64,000 nucleotides of DNA from Streptomyces sp. TLI_235. GTDB taxonomy: Bacteria; Actinomycetota; Actinomycetes; Streptomycetales; Streptomycetaceae. The notes under the pieces are model-generated. The model had not been told where the DNA came from. It ran no database searches and worked only from the letters and a program-made list of their open reading frames with translations. Both the position numbers and the translations under genes were made by a program. Location: contig NSGV01000003.1 in the NCBI GenBank assembly GCA_002300355.1, positions 1,048,612 to 1,112,611 on the forward strand, in the 5' to 3' direction. Position 1 is the first letter of the stretch; each line of letters opens with the position of its first letter. Below are positions 42,826 to 52,025 of the stretch, piece after piece.

Positions 42826-43121
42826 AGCCACCCCCGCGCCAGATGGGGTCCGCGTCGTCGGCGGTGAATCCGCCAGGTCGTGCTTCCCTCGCCATCACCT
42901 CGGCGGCGGAGCCGCCCGCCTCCGGGGCCTCGCGGACCCCCTGCGGCGGGAGTCGGCACTGCCTCGGGGCGGCGATCCGGCCGACACGGCACACGCCCCG
43001 GCGACGGCACCCCCGGTCCCGCGGGCAGGCGCAGGGGTGGAGCGGGGCCGCAAGATGGAACCGACGGGCGGCCCCGACGGTTGACACCGGGCCGCCGGAG
43101 GGACCTGCGAGAGGAGGAGCG

Positions 43122-43331
43122 ATGACTTCGAAGGAGTCTCCGGCCGAGAGGCTCTCGGCGGAGGCCGACGCGCGCACCGAGCTGTTGAAGGCGATCAGTG
43201 CGGAGACCCGGGCGCTGGGCCGCTACAGCGGGCAGCACCACCGCGCCCTGGTGGAGCTGGCCCACGCGTACGCGCTCGTGACCGGCGGCGTGGGATCCTC
43301 TGCCACCTCCAGCCCGGAGCAGCGGCTCTAG
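43122..43331 (+). CDS. Small hypothetical protein upstream of SpoIIE phosphatase
   Basis: A 69-aa helical soluble protein (AERLSAEADARTELLKAISA, YSGQHHRALVELAHAYALVT). ATG 43122 follows GAGGAGGAGC. It precedes the phosphatase gene by 14 bases, so the two are co-transcribed. A GGGCAGGCGC at 43023 looks like the window's promoter -10 but lacks a matching GNNT. No family recognised. Confidence 0.65.
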   Translation: MTSKESPAERLSAEADARTELLKAISAETRALGRYSGQHHRALVELAHAYALVTGGVGSSATSSPEQRL

Positions 43332-43345
43332 CCGGAGGCGGCGCG

Positions 43346-45139
43346 ATGGCGTTCGACCCGCTGCAGGGCCCCGGCGATCCGGGAGACGAGCAGCAGCTGC
43401 TGAGCTCGGCGTTCACGGGGCTCGCGGCCGGGCTGCTCCTGATCGATGCCGGTGGACGGATCCTGGCCGCCAACCCGCGGGCCGAGGCCCTGCTGGGCCG
43501 CCCGGCGGCGGCCATGGTGGGTGCCGACGCCCACGACCTGCTGCACCGGGGCCCCACCGGTGCCCGGGTTCCGCGTTCGCAGTGTCTGCTGCTGGCGGTC
43601 TCCGAGCAGGCCAGGCCCGCGTGGGGTGAGACCGATGCCTTCCTGACCGGCGACGGCAGGGCGCTTCCGGTGCGCTGGTCGGCGGCGCCCGTCGTGCACG
43701 GGGGTCGGACGGTGGGCCTCGCCGTGCTGTTCGCCGATATCGCGGGAAGCAGTGCGCCCGACGGACGGGAGGCCGCCCGGATCGACCTGCTGGAGGACCT
43801 GACCGAGCGGCTGACCCTGGTGAGCGCCATCACCGAGGTGCTCTCCGAGACCCTGGACGTCGAGGAGGCGGTGGACCTGCTCGGCCCGCTCCTCGTCCCC
43901 CGGCTCGCCGACTGGGTGGCCGTGGACCTGCGGACCGCCGAGGGCGAGGTGCGCCGGGTGGCCGTCCTCGGCCCGGAGGGGCGGTCCTCCGCCCTGGAGG
44001 CGTGGCGGGGCCCCTTGCCGTCCCCGACGGCGCTCTCGCGCTCGGCACTGGTGCGGGTGCTGCACGGTGCGGAGCCCGTGGTGCTCGGCACGCGCGAGAT
44101 GGCCGAACCGCCGGACGCCCCGCTCGCCGCCGTCCAGGTGGGGTTCCTCCGCGCGCTGGGCGCGACATCGGCCGCGGTCGTCCCGCTGACCAGCGCCCGC
44201 GAGATCACCGGAGCCGTCACCGCCGTGCGCACCGGACCGGGCCATCCCTTCAACGAGCAGGAGCTGGCCCTGCTCGCCGACATCGGCCACCGGGCGGGCG
44301 TGGCGATCGACAACGCCCGTCTGTTCGGCGAGCAGCGCGACATCGCCACCGCCATGCAGCACCATCTGCTCACCGAGCTGCCGCACAGCCCGGACCTGCA
44401 GCTGGCCGCCAGGTACCAGCCCGCGCCGGCCGGCTCGCGGGTCGGCGGCGACTGGTACGACGCCTTTCCGCTCAGGGACGGCGCCACCGCGCTGGTGATC
44501 GGCGACGTGATCGGACACGATCTTCAGGCCGCCGCCCGCATGGCCCAGCTCCGCAACATCCTGCGCGCACTGGCCTGGGACCGCCACGAGGCGCCGGCGG
44601 CGGTCGTCGCACGGCTCGACGACGCCATGACCAGCCTGACCGACGTGCCCATGGCCACCATGATCCTCGCCTGTGTCGAGGCACCCGCGGACGGGTCGTG
44701 GCGGTTGCGGTGGACGAGCGCCGGGCACCCGCCGCCGCTCCTGCTACCCGCCGCCGGGACGCAGTCCCGCGGCGCGGCACGCTACCTGGAGGCCGGCCAG
44801 GGGCTGGTGCTCGGAGCGGGCGGCGATCCCGATCGTCCTAACGGCCTGGAGGACCTGCCGGCCGGTTCGACGCTGCTGCTGTTCACGGACGGTCTCGTGG
44901 AAGCCCCGGGCACCGACCTGGGGGCCGGACTGGAGAGGCTGCGCAGCCACGCCATGGGCGTGGTGGGGCTCCCTCTGGAGGAGTTCTGCGACGGGATCCT
45001 GCGGGCCGTGCCGCCCGGCAGCACCGACGACACGGCTCTTCTCGCGCTGCGGGTGCCGCCGGAGCGACTCCGGCCGCCGCCAAACCGGACAGGCTCCGCC
45101 GGGTCCGGGCTCGCCGACCGACCGGGCCCGCAGGGATGA
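43346..45139 (+). CDS. PAS-GAF-SpoIIE (PPM) phosphatase
   Basis: A 597-aa sensor phosphatase: PAS (~15-135, LLLIDAGGRILAANPRAEAL), GAF (~150-330), PPM/SpoIIE (~350-570). Metal motifs VGGDWYDAF, IGDVIGHD, SAGHPPPLL and TDDTALLALR are intact. Family role: dephosphorylates STAS proteins in partner-switching cascades. No membrane segment. It is preceded by a small helical protein and convergent with the gvpZ-like gene. It is the second such enzyme in this window. Confidence 0.9.
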   Translation: MAFDPLQGPGDPGDEQQLLSSAFTGLAAGLLLIDAGGRILAANPRAEALLGRPAAAMVGADAHDLLHRGPTGARVPRSQCLLLAVSEQARPAWGETDAFLTGDGRALPVRWSAAPVVHGGRTVGLAVLFADIAGSSAPDGREAARIDLLEDLTERLTLVSAITEVLSETLDVEEAVDLLGPLLVPRLADWVAVDLRTAEGEVRRVAVLGPEGRSSALEAWRGPLPSPTALSRSALVRVLHGAEPVVLGTREMAEPPDAPLAAVQVGFLRALGATSAAVVPLTSAREITGAVTAVRTGPGHPFNEQELALLADIGHRAGVAIDNARLFGEQRDIATAMQHHLLTELPHSPDLQLAARYQPAPAGSRVGGDWYDAFPLRDGATALVIGDVIGHDLQAAARMAQLRNILRALAWDRHEAPAAVVARLDDAMTSLTDVPMATMILACVEAPADGSWRLRWTSAGHPPPLLLPAAGTQSRGAARYLEAGQGLVLGAGGDPDRPNGLEDLPAGSTLLLFTDGLVEAPGTDLGAGLERLRSHAMGVVGLPLEEFCDGILRAVPPGSTDDTALLALRVPPERLRPPPNRTGSAGSGLADRPGPQG

Positions 45140-45179
45140 CGGACTCTGACCCCGGACACCGGCGGTGTCCCGCGGGGAC

Positions 45180-46091
<912 letters not shown>

Positions 46092-46094
46092 GAC

Positions 46095-46906
46095 CTACCT
46101 CCGCCCGGTCGAGCGCGCGGACGGCTTCGCAGCGGTCTTCTTCGCGGCTGTGGTCTTCTTGGCCGCCGTCTTCTTCGCCGGGGCGGCCGCCTTCTTGCCG
46201 GGGGCCTTGGCGGCCGCGGTCTTGGACGGGCTCGAGCGGGCCTGTGTCCGCTTGGCCGTCGGGGTGCTCTTCGCCGGAGCTTTCCGGGCTGCCGCCTTCC
46301 TCGCCGGGGCGGCGGTGTCCTTGGCCGGCTTCCGCGCGGCCGGCGACTTCGCGGGGGACTTCGCGGCGGTGCGCGAGGCGCGGGGACGCTCGGCGGAGGC
46401 GGGAGCGGTGCGCGAGGCGCGGGGGGCGGCGGCTCCTCCGCGTCCTCCGCTTCTCCCTCTTCCTCCTCTGCTTCCTCTTCGCCCTCTTCTTCCTCCGGCT
46501 CCTCGGCCTCCTCCTCGAGCTCGTCCTCGGGCGGTCCCTCGCCCTCGGCCAACGGCTCCTCCTCTTCCTGGTCCTCGTCGTCCTGCGGCTTCGGCTTGCC
46601 GACGTTCAGCGTGCGCTCGCGCAGAGAGTCCGCGAGTTCGCCGATGCACCTGTTGGCTGCGGCCGCCACCGCGTGCTTGCCGGCTTCGAGCAGTTCACCA
46701 CGGACCTGCTCGTTCAGTTCGGCGACCTGTGGCACCTCTGCCAGCTTTCTCAGCCCCTCCGTGGCAAGCTGGCGCGGTTCGAGCCCGAACCGCCGACCTG
46801 CGAGATAGGTGGCGGCGGCGAACGCCAGACGCCCCTTCTTGACACGCCCCAGCACGTAACCGCCGTCGACGGCGGCAGCAAGGGCGATCTTGGTGGTGTC
46901 CCGCAT
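46095..46906 (-). pseudogene. GvpY-like protein with histone-like tail, frameshifted at a G6 run
   Basis: From ATG 46906: IALAAAVDGGYVLGRVKKGR, EGLRKLAEVPQVAELNEQVR, a Glu-rich stretch, then at GGGGGG (46421-46426) the frame is off by one. In the shifted frame the protein continues RASRTAPASAERP and a Lys/Ala/Pro-rich H1-like tail to 46095. One extra C on the coding strand would restore a ~270-aa protein. This may be a sequencing error, a real mutation or a slippage site. It is probably GvpY of the gas-vesicle locus. Confidence 0.65.
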
Positions 46907-47229
46907 GGGTTGTCCTTTCGGGACCTGCCACTTCTCGGGCAGTCGGCCCGTTCGCGATCGGCTTTCCGCGGCGGGCCGGGCGGCCGGGCTCGGTGTTGCG
47001 AGACCGTCTCCGACGACGTGTCAGCCGGCCCCGATCCAACGGGATTTGCGCGCGGTCGGTCGGGCTGTCACGACTTCGACCGAACCGCGGGCAGTCGACA
47101 TGCTGCATGCACAACCTTCCGTGCGACCTCGGATCGGATATCGCCGAGGCGGGGAGCGGTCCCCAGGCGCCGGTAGGCCCCGCCATCAAGGCCTACGGCC
47201 GAATCCGCACCTCAATTAGCCGCAGATCA
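46907..47229. other. Divergent promoter region between gvpY-like gene and gvpO
   Basis: No gene. It contains a small hairpin (GTAGGCC...GGCCTAC, 47173-47196) and locally lower GC near 47200-47250, which fits a regulatory region. A sigma-B-like promoter for gvpO begins at 47230. I see no clear promoter for the leftward gene. Confidence 0.45.
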
Positions 47230-47254
47230 GCATGATTCGGTCTTATCGGGGCAG
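47230..47254 (+). promoter_or_regulatory. Sigma-B-like promoter of the gvp operon (GCAT-N15-GGGCAG-GCGC)
   Basis: GCAT at 47230, 15 bases, GGGCAG at 47249, then GCGC. It lies ~50 bases upstream of the gvpO start at 47304 and would drive gvpO-A-F-G-J-L-K. Confidence 0.5.
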
Positions 47255-47303
47255 GCGCGCTCGCACCGCACGCACGAGATCTCCGAACACCGGAGCAGGC
47301 CCC

Positions 47304-47696
47304 ATGGCCCCAGGCCCAGGCATCAAAGGCGAGGCACACCCGCGGCGGCGAGCCGCACCGGCGACGCCCACCGAACGTGCCGACGCCGCCGGTACCCGGC
47401 GGTCGGAGGGCGGGACCGCTCGCCGTCCCCGGCGCCGCATCCCGGCATCGCAGGCGATGCGCTACGCCGCCCGGCAGCTCGCGGAACTCCTTTGCCGGAC
47501 CCCGGAGTCCGTCTCGGCGCTCAGGCCCGCCGACGACGGCTGGCAGGCCGACGTCGAGGTCGTGGAGCTCGAACGCATCCCGGAGACGACCAGTGTGATG
47601 GCCAGCTACCGGGTGTCACTCGACGAGGACGGCGAGTTGGTCGCGTACGAGCGGATCCGCCGCTACACCCGCGGACAGATCGACCGGGGGACCTGA
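47304..47696 (+). CDS. gvpO: Gas vesicle protein GvpO
   Basis: A 130-aa GvpO. A basic, disordered N-terminal ~50 residues precede the conserved domain (AMRYAARQLAELLCRTPESV, VVELERIPETTSVMASYRV, YERIRRYTRGQI). ATG 47304 follows GGAGCAGG and is downstream of the predicted promoter; a longer frame from 47232 would start inside it. GvpO is needed for vesicle formation or regulation in haloarchaea and is the usual first gene in Streptomyces clusters. Confidence 0.85.
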   Translation: MAPGPGIKGEAHPRRRAAPATPTERADAAGTRRSEGGTARRPRRRIPASQAMRYAARQLAELLCRTPESVSALRPADDGWQADVEVVELERIPETTSVMASYRVSLDEDGELVAYERIRRYTRGQIDRGT

Positions 47697-47772
47697 GAGC
47701 CCGCCGCACTCCGCGGCGCACCTCGACGCAACCGTCTCCCCCCGGCCGGAGGAGGCGGCGAAGGGAGGCACC

Positions 47773-48213
47773 ATGACTGTGGCGCCGCAAAGCCAAGCCG
47801 GCGTTTCCCGTGGCGGGAGCACCGGCAGTCTCTACGACATCCTCGAACTGATCCTGGACCGCGGGCTGGTCATCGACGTCTTCATCCGGGTCTCCCTGGT
47901 CGGCATCGAGATCCTGAAGATCGACATCCGGATCGTCGTCGCCAGCGTCGACACCTACCTGCGCTTCGCCGAGGCCTGCAACCGCCTGGACCTCGAGGCC
48001 GGGCGCAAGGCACCCGCCCAGCTCACCGACATCGTCGGCGAGGTGACCGAGAGCGGAGCGCACGGCAAGAGCAAGGGCGCGCTCTCCAGCGCGGTCGAGG
48101 CCGTGGCCGACACCCTCCACCTGGGACGCGACCAGGACGACGAGGAGGAGAAGGAACCCGAACCGAAACGCACCCGGCCGGCCCGCAGGCCCGCCCGCCG
48201 CCGCGAGGAGTGA
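47773..48213 (+). CDS. gvpA: Gas vesicle structural protein GvpA
   Basis: A 146-aa GvpA-family protein. The conserved core, residues ~18-80, is SLYDILELILDRGLVIDVFI then SLVGIEILKIDIRIVVASV and the DTYLRFAEACNRLD helix. An extended C-terminal tail, acidic then basic, is typical of actinomycete versions. GvpA forms the ribbed shell. ATG 47773. There is no obvious defect, so this is the best-preserved gene of the cluster. Confidence 0.9.
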   Translation: MTVAPQSQAGVSRGGSTGSLYDILELILDRGLVIDVFIRVSLVGIEILKIDIRIVVASVDTYLRFAEACNRLDLEAGRKAPAQLTDIVGEVTESGAHGKSKGALSSAVEAVADTLHLGRDQDDEEEKEPEPKRTRPARRPARRREE

Positions 48214-48220
48214 CGCGGAC

Positions 48221-48916
48221 GTGTACGTCTGCTCCGTGGTCGCCCGGACACACCCCGCGAACCTCCACAGGCTCACCGGCGTCGGCGAGACCGCCCCCGG
48301 GCTGCGACCCGAGCGCCGCGACCTCGTCGCCCACCAGGCGGTCCAGGAGCGGCTGATGAGCGACACAACCGGCCTGCCCATGCGCATCGGGCTCGCCGTT
48401 CCCGACGACGACGCCGTCCGGACAGCACTCGCCGCAGAAGTCGCCGACGCGCTGCGACCCTTCGCACGGCAGGACGCCGCCCACCGGCGACACTTCCTCA
48501 ACGTGTTCTTCCTCGTCCTCAACGTGTTCTTCCTCGTCGGCCGAAACCGCGAGCCGGGCTTCCTCCGGGCGGAGGAGGGCCTGTTCGCCGATCTCGGCGG
48601 CGAGGTCGGCGCCCGCCTCCACCGGCCACTGCCCCCGTACAGCTTCGTCCGAGGAGAGACCGCCGTGGGCCTTCTCACCCAGATCCTCACCCTTCCGCTG
48701 GCCCCGGTCCGCGGCACCGTGTGGGTGCTGGAACGAATCGTCGAGACCGCGGAGAACGAGTACTACGACCCCGCGCCCGTCGAACGCGAGCTCGCCGAAC
48801 TAGAGAGCGACCTGCTGGCCGGACGCATCGACGAGGAGACCTTCGACCGGCGCGAGGACGAGCTCCTCGACCGGCTGGACGACATCCGGGCCCACTGGCA
48901 GGGGGAGGCCCACTGA
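48221..48916 (+). CDS. gvpF: Shortened GvpF reading into GvpG
   Basis: A 231-aa ORF. Residues 1-148 are a compressed GvpF: MYVCSVVARTHP, PERRDLVAHQAVQERLM and GARLHRPLPPYSFV match, but ~20 residues after GVGETAPGL and ~75 residues of the central domain are missing. A 7-residue block (LNVFFLV) is duplicated. All changes keep the frame. There is no stop before gvpG, so the frame reads straight into it (GETA-VGLL). GvpF is normally ~240 aa; activity of this form is doubtful. Confidence 0.75.
   Translation: MYVCSVVARTHPANLHRLTGVGETAPGLRPERRDLVAHQAVQERLMSDTTGLPMRIGLAVPDDDAVRTALAAEVADALRPFARQDAAHRRHFLNVFFLVLNVFFLVGRNREPGFLRAEEGLFADLGGEVGARLHRPLPPYSFVRGETAVGLLTQILTLPLAPVRGTVWVLERIVETAENEYYDPAPVERELAELESDLLAGRIDEETFDRREDELLDRLDDIRAHWQGEAH
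48497..48538 (+). repeat. 21-bp perfect tandem duplication in gvpF
   Basis: Two identical 21-base units (48497-48517 and 48518-48538), each encoding LNVFFLV. The duplication is exact, so it is recent or actively slipping. Confidence 0.9.
48665..48916 (+). CDS. gvpG: Gas vesicle protein GvpG
   Basis: An 83-aa GvpG from GTG 48665 with CGAGGAGAG upstream. Conserved: GLLTQILTLPLAPVRGTVWV at the N-terminus, ERELAELESDLLAGRIDEET and DRREDELLDRLDDI. GvpG is a small accessory/assembly factor. It is complete but lies in frame with upstream gvpF with no intervening stop, so it may be made both alone and as a fusion. Confidence 0.85.
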   Translation: MGLLTQILTLPLAPVRGTVWVLERIVETAENEYYDPAPVERELAELESDLLAGRIDEETFDRREDELLDRLDDIRAHWQGEAH

Positions 48917-48970
48917 CCGCGACCACGGCCCGCCCGCAGCACACACCACAGGGAAAGGAGGCCGAGCGCC

Positions 48971-49402
48971 ATGAGCGACCGCATCGCCGACCGCCTCGGC
49001 ACGCCGCCCTCCCGCTCCGCCCCCGTCCAGGGATCGTCCGCGAGCCTCGCCGACATCCTGGAACGCGTGCTCGACAAGGGCATCGTCATCGCCGGCGACA
49101 TCCAGATCAACCTCCTCGACATCGAACTGCTCACCATCAAACTGCGTCTGCTGATCGCCTCCGTGGACAAGGCCAAGGAGATGGGCATCGACTGGTGGGA
49201 GCACGACCCCTCGCTCTCCTCCCGAGCCGACGACCGCCCCTCGCTCGCGGAGGAGAACGAGCGCCTGCGCGCCGAGATCGAGGCACTGCGCCGGAGCCCC
49301 GAGATCCCGTCCGGCGAGGACGCCGAGTCGCGACCGGCCGCGACCGCATCGGGCCCGCCGGCCGGACCAGGTACCCGCCCCACCCGCCGGAGCCGGCCGT
49401 GA
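48971..49402 (+). CDS. gvpJ: Gas vesicle protein GvpJ (GvpA family)
   Basis: A 143-aa GvpA-like minor shell protein. Core: SLADILERVLDKGIVIAGDI, QINLLDIELLTIKLRLLIAS, VDKAKEMGIDWW, the last being the J-type signature. A Glu-rich helix and disordered Pro/Arg tail follow. ATG 48971 after GGAAAGGAGG. Its stop overlaps gvpL by four bases. Confidence 0.88.
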   Translation: MSDRIADRLGTPPSRSAPVQGSSASLADILERVLDKGIVIAGDIQINLLDIELLTIKLRLLIASVDKAKEMGIDWWEHDPSLSSRADDRPSLAEENERLRAEIEALRRSPEIPSGEDAESRPAATASGPPAGPGTRPTRRSRP

Positions 49403-49803
49403 CACCGCACCTCGGCTACACCTACGCGGTCGCACGGCGCGCCGACCCGCTCGCGGCCGCCCTGACCCGGATCGACGGGGTGGCTCGGGCCCCCGTCCAC
49501 CTCGTCCACGCGACCCGCGATGCCGGGCTGCTCGCCGCCGTGAGCCCGGTGAGCGCCGACGACTTCGGGCAGGAGACGCTCCGACGGCTTCTGGAGACCT
49601 CGACCGGCAGGCGGGAAACCACCCGTGCCCACGACCGCGTGGTGGAGGCCGTCGCCGCCTGCACCGCCGTTCTGCCGCTGCGGCTGCGGCTGCGGCTGCG
49701 GCTGCGGCTGGCCACCGTCCACCTCGACGAGCGGCGAGTGCGGCAGATGCTCGACGACCGGCACGACGCCCTCGCGGCCCGAACAGCGCGGAGCGGGACC
49801 TGA
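49399..49803 (+). CDS. gvpL: GvpL, C-terminally truncated
   Basis: A 134-aa GvpL/F-family protein, about half the usual ~250 residues. The N-terminal domain is recognisable (YTYAVARRADPLAAALTRID, FGQETLRRLLET, HDRVVEAVAACTAVLPLRL, TVHLDERRVRQML). The C-terminal domain is absent. An (Arg-Leu)n expansion follows LPL. GTG 49399 overlaps gvpJ. The deletion that removed its 3' half probably also took gvpS and the start of gvpK. Confidence 0.8.
   Translation: MTPHLGYTYAVARRADPLAAALTRIDGVARAPVHLVHATRDAGLLAAVSPVSADDFGQETLRRLLETSTGRRETTRAHDRVVEAVAACTAVLPLRLRLRLRLRLATVHLDERRVRQMLDDRHDALAARTARSGT
49681..49710 (+). repeat. Hexanucleotide tandem repeat (CGGCTG)5 in gvpL
   Basis: Five exact CGGCTG units encode an (Arg-Leu)5 run where relatives have a single LPLRLA. 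As in the gvpZ-like gene, the unit is six bases and keeps the frame. Confidence 0.9.
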
Positions 49804-50032
49804 TGAAGCTGGTCCTGACCGTCGTCGAACTGCTGCGTCAGTTGATGGAGCGCCAGGCCCTGCGCCGCGTCGAGGCCAGCGGCCTGACCGAGGCGCAGAG
49901 GAGGAACCTGGTGCGACGCTGATGGTGCTCCACGACCGCATGGCCGACCTGTGCGCGCAGCACGGTCTGGCACTGGAGGACCTGAGCTTCGACCTCGGCC
50001 CGCTCGGCAGCCCCCTCCCGCCGCCCCACTGA
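49803..50032 (+). pseudogene. gvpK: gvpK, 5'-truncated and frameshifted
   Basis: From ATG 49803 (overlapping the gvpL stop) the GvpK core begins at once: LVLTVVELLRQLMERQALRR. After VEASGLTEA the frame shifts near 49900, and the C-terminus is found in another frame (LMVLHDRMADLCAQHGLALE, DLSFDLGPLG) ending at 50032. The usual ~30 N-terminal residues are absent. gvpS, normally between gvpL and gvpK, is missing. Confidence 0.8.
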
Positions 50033-50065
50033 CCCGCCGACCCGCGTCCGAGGGACCGGCCGGCC

Positions 50066-50841
50066 CTACGGGTGCCGTGCCCCGGGCTCGCCGTCCCCGG
50101 CTCCCTTGCCGCCCCCGGATCCCTTGCCGTGCCCGACGCCTGGTGCCGGCCGGCGTGTGGCTCGGTCTGCCGCCGTCGACGGCTCCCTCCGAAGGTAGAT
50201 CCGTGCCAGTTCGCGTAGACGGTCCCGGTCGAAGCTGCGGCCGTGGCCGGCGTGGACGACCGACACGTCCAGGTCCGTGAGGAGCTTCATGCTGCGCCGG
50301 TGGGCGGGCCGGTCCGACTCGGGGAGGTCGTCGATGAGCCCGTCGCTGTAGACCACGTCCCCGGTGAACAGGCACCGATCAACTCCTCGAGCGCGATGCA
50401 GCCGGGTGTGTGGCCGGGCAGATGGATGACCGTCAGCCTGCGGCCCCGAGGTCGATCACCTCCCCGTCCCGGAGGACGCGGGTCACCGCCAGCGGCGGGA
50501 TGCCGAAGGTCCGGGGGTCGTAGCCGGGCCGGGACACCGCGTGCCAGGACCTCGGCGGCCGCGGCGTGGGCGGCCCGCTCGCGGAACTCGTATGCTCCGC
50601 CGACGTGGTCCAGGTGCGCGTGAGTGAGGACGGCCAGCGGATCCCGCTCGAACAACTGCGTTAGCTCCCGGTGCAGTTCGGCGACACCGAGGCCGGCGTC
50701 CACGATGACGTCGCGGTCGCCGCCGCGCAGCCACCACAGGTTGCCGCGCAGCAGCGGGTCGACGTGCGGTTCGGTGATCCGGGCGACGCCTCCTCCCAGC
50801 TCGTGCACCTCGAACCAGCGATCCGCCGTCGGCACGTCCAC
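50066..50841 (-). pseudogene. MBL-fold metallo-hydrolase with several frameshifts
   Basis: From GTG 50841 (GGAGGGG upstream): WFEVHELGGGVARITEPHV, VIVDAGLGVAEL and the metal motif THAHLDHVGGAYEF. Frames then change near 50540, 50430 and 50365. The C-terminal part reads VVYSDGLIDDLPES and SVVHAGHGRSFDRDRLREL, with a metal-binding His, to 50066. At least two indels disrupt it. Function would be a beta-lactamase-fold hydrolase such as a glyoxalase II-like enzyme. Confidence 0.75.
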
Positions 50842-50916
50842 CGGGTCCCCTCCGTACGCCACCGGACACGTCGTCACCCACCCTACGCAGCCGGCGACGG
50901 CCTCCACCGGCCGGGC

Positions 50917-51276
50917 TCAGCCCATGCCGAAGAAGTCGTGGACGGGCCGCACCTCGACCGCCACGACGTGGAAGTCGACGACCCGCTCGGCGATCGTGCG
51001 CGCCCGCTCCGGGCTCTCGCAGTCGATCACGTAGTAGGCGGTGAGCTGTTCGACGGCCCCGGTGAGCGGGCCCTCCGACGCGGTCGGGCCGTCCTCGCCG
51101 CGGCGGAGGGTGGTCGTGTCCACGGGGTAGGCCAGTCCGGCACCGTTCAGGAGCTCACCCGTGTCGACCAGGTCCCGGTGGAGCGCCTTGTGCCGGCCGA
51201 AGACCTCGGCCCGCTCCTCGGCGGTCATCGCCGCGGTCGCCGCGGGATCGGCGTACATCAGCACCATGTACTTCAT
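50917..51276 (-). CDS. YciI (DGPF-type) family protein
   Basis: A 119-aa YCII-related domain protein: MKYMVLMYADPAA at the start, LDTGEL-like LVDTGELLNGAGLAYPVDTT, AYYVIDCESPERARTIAERV and VEVRPVHDF at the end. Such proteins are often next to ECF sigma factors of the SigJ/ECF41-like type in actinomycetes, and one (broken) lies at 52022. ATG 51276. Cytosolic; biochemical role unknown. Confidence 0.87.
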   Translation of the reverse strand: MKYMVLMYADPAATAAMTAEERAEVFGRHKALHRDLVDTGELLNGAGLAYPVDTTTLRRGEDGPTASEGPLTGAVEQLTAYYVIDCESPERARTIAERVVDFHVVAVEVRPVHDFFGMG

Positions 51277-51383
51277 CCCGCCAGACTGACACCTCATCGG
51301 GTCCGGCGTACGGCAGCCTCACCGTTCGCCGGTGTCCGGAAGCCGTACGAGGACCGGATTCCGCCTGCGGGGCCCGCGGTGGT

Positions 51384-51410
51384 TGTCACATCGGCGCGCC
51401 CGGCGGTGTC
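51384..51410 (+). promoter_or_regulatory. ECF41-type promoter (TGTCACA-N16-TGTC)
   Basis: TGTCACA at 51384-51390, 16 bases, then TGTC at 51407-51410, upstream of the AhpD-like gene. The ECF41 target consensus, as I recall it, is TGTCACA-N16-17-CGTC, so only one base differs. It predicts autoregulation of the AhpD-like/sigma-factor operon. Confidence 0.65.
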
Positions 51411-51446
51411 TTCATACCGAACCGGCCGACGTCCGATAGGACAACC

Positions 51447-52025
51447 ATGGCGCTCCGTGTGCCGAAGGCTGAGCTGCCCGACGAGCTCAGCAAGAACATG
51501 ATCAAGCAGCTCGGTGCCGTGCCCGAGCCCGTCGAGGTGGTGTGGCACAACCCCGGGGTCGCCACCGCCAACCTGGAGTTCTCCGGCAGGCTGGCCCGGT
51601 GGGACGCCGCCGACGCGAGCCTCAAGTCCCTCGCCCACATGGCCGTCGCGGCCCAGGTCGGCTGCAGCTGGTGCCTCGACGTCGGCTACTTCCAGGCGCA
51701 GAACCAGGATCTCGACCTGGCCAAGGCCAGCCAGGTGCCGCGCTGGCGGGAGTCGGCGGTGTTCACCCCGCTGGAGCGGGACGTCCTCGAGTACGCCGAG
51801 GCCATGACGAATACCCCGCCGGCCGTCACCGACGACCTGTACGCGGGGCTGCTCGACCGCCTCGGCGCGGCGGCGATGGTGGAACTCACCGCCTACATCG
51901 CCTTCGTCAACATGGCGACCAGGAACAACACCACGAACGGCGTCGTCTCGCAGGGCTTCTCCGACGCCTGCGAGGTTCCGCTCGCCGAGCGGCCCGCACG
52001 GCCCGGCCCCGCGACGGCGGCATGA
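51447..52025 (+). CDS. Carboxymuconolactone decarboxylase (AhpD-like) family protein
   Basis: A 192-aa AhpD-fold protein. The redox CxxC is in VGCSWCLDVGYFQAQ, and a conserved helix is LERDVLEYAEAMTNTPPAV. Such proteins are the defining partners (COE) of ECF41 sigma factors. ATG 51447. Its stop overlaps the sigma-factor start (ATGA). Likely a thiol-disulfide reductase or peroxidase-like function, unproven. Confidence 0.87.
   Translation: MALRVPKAELPDELSKNMIKQLGAVPEPVEVVWHNPGVATANLEFSGRLARWDAADASLKSLAHMAVAAQVGCSWCLDVGYFQAQNQDLDLAKASQVPRWRESAVFTPLERDVLEYAEAMTNTPPAVTDDLYAGLLDRLGAAAMVELTAYIAFVNMATRNNTTNGVVSQGFSDACEVPLAERPARPGPATAA

Noticed and set aside
43023..43028. A further stress-type promoter (GGGCAGGCGC) upstream of 43122
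   Set aside because: The -10 and NCGC extension match, but no GNNT lies 14-17 bases upstream, so I did not list it as a site.
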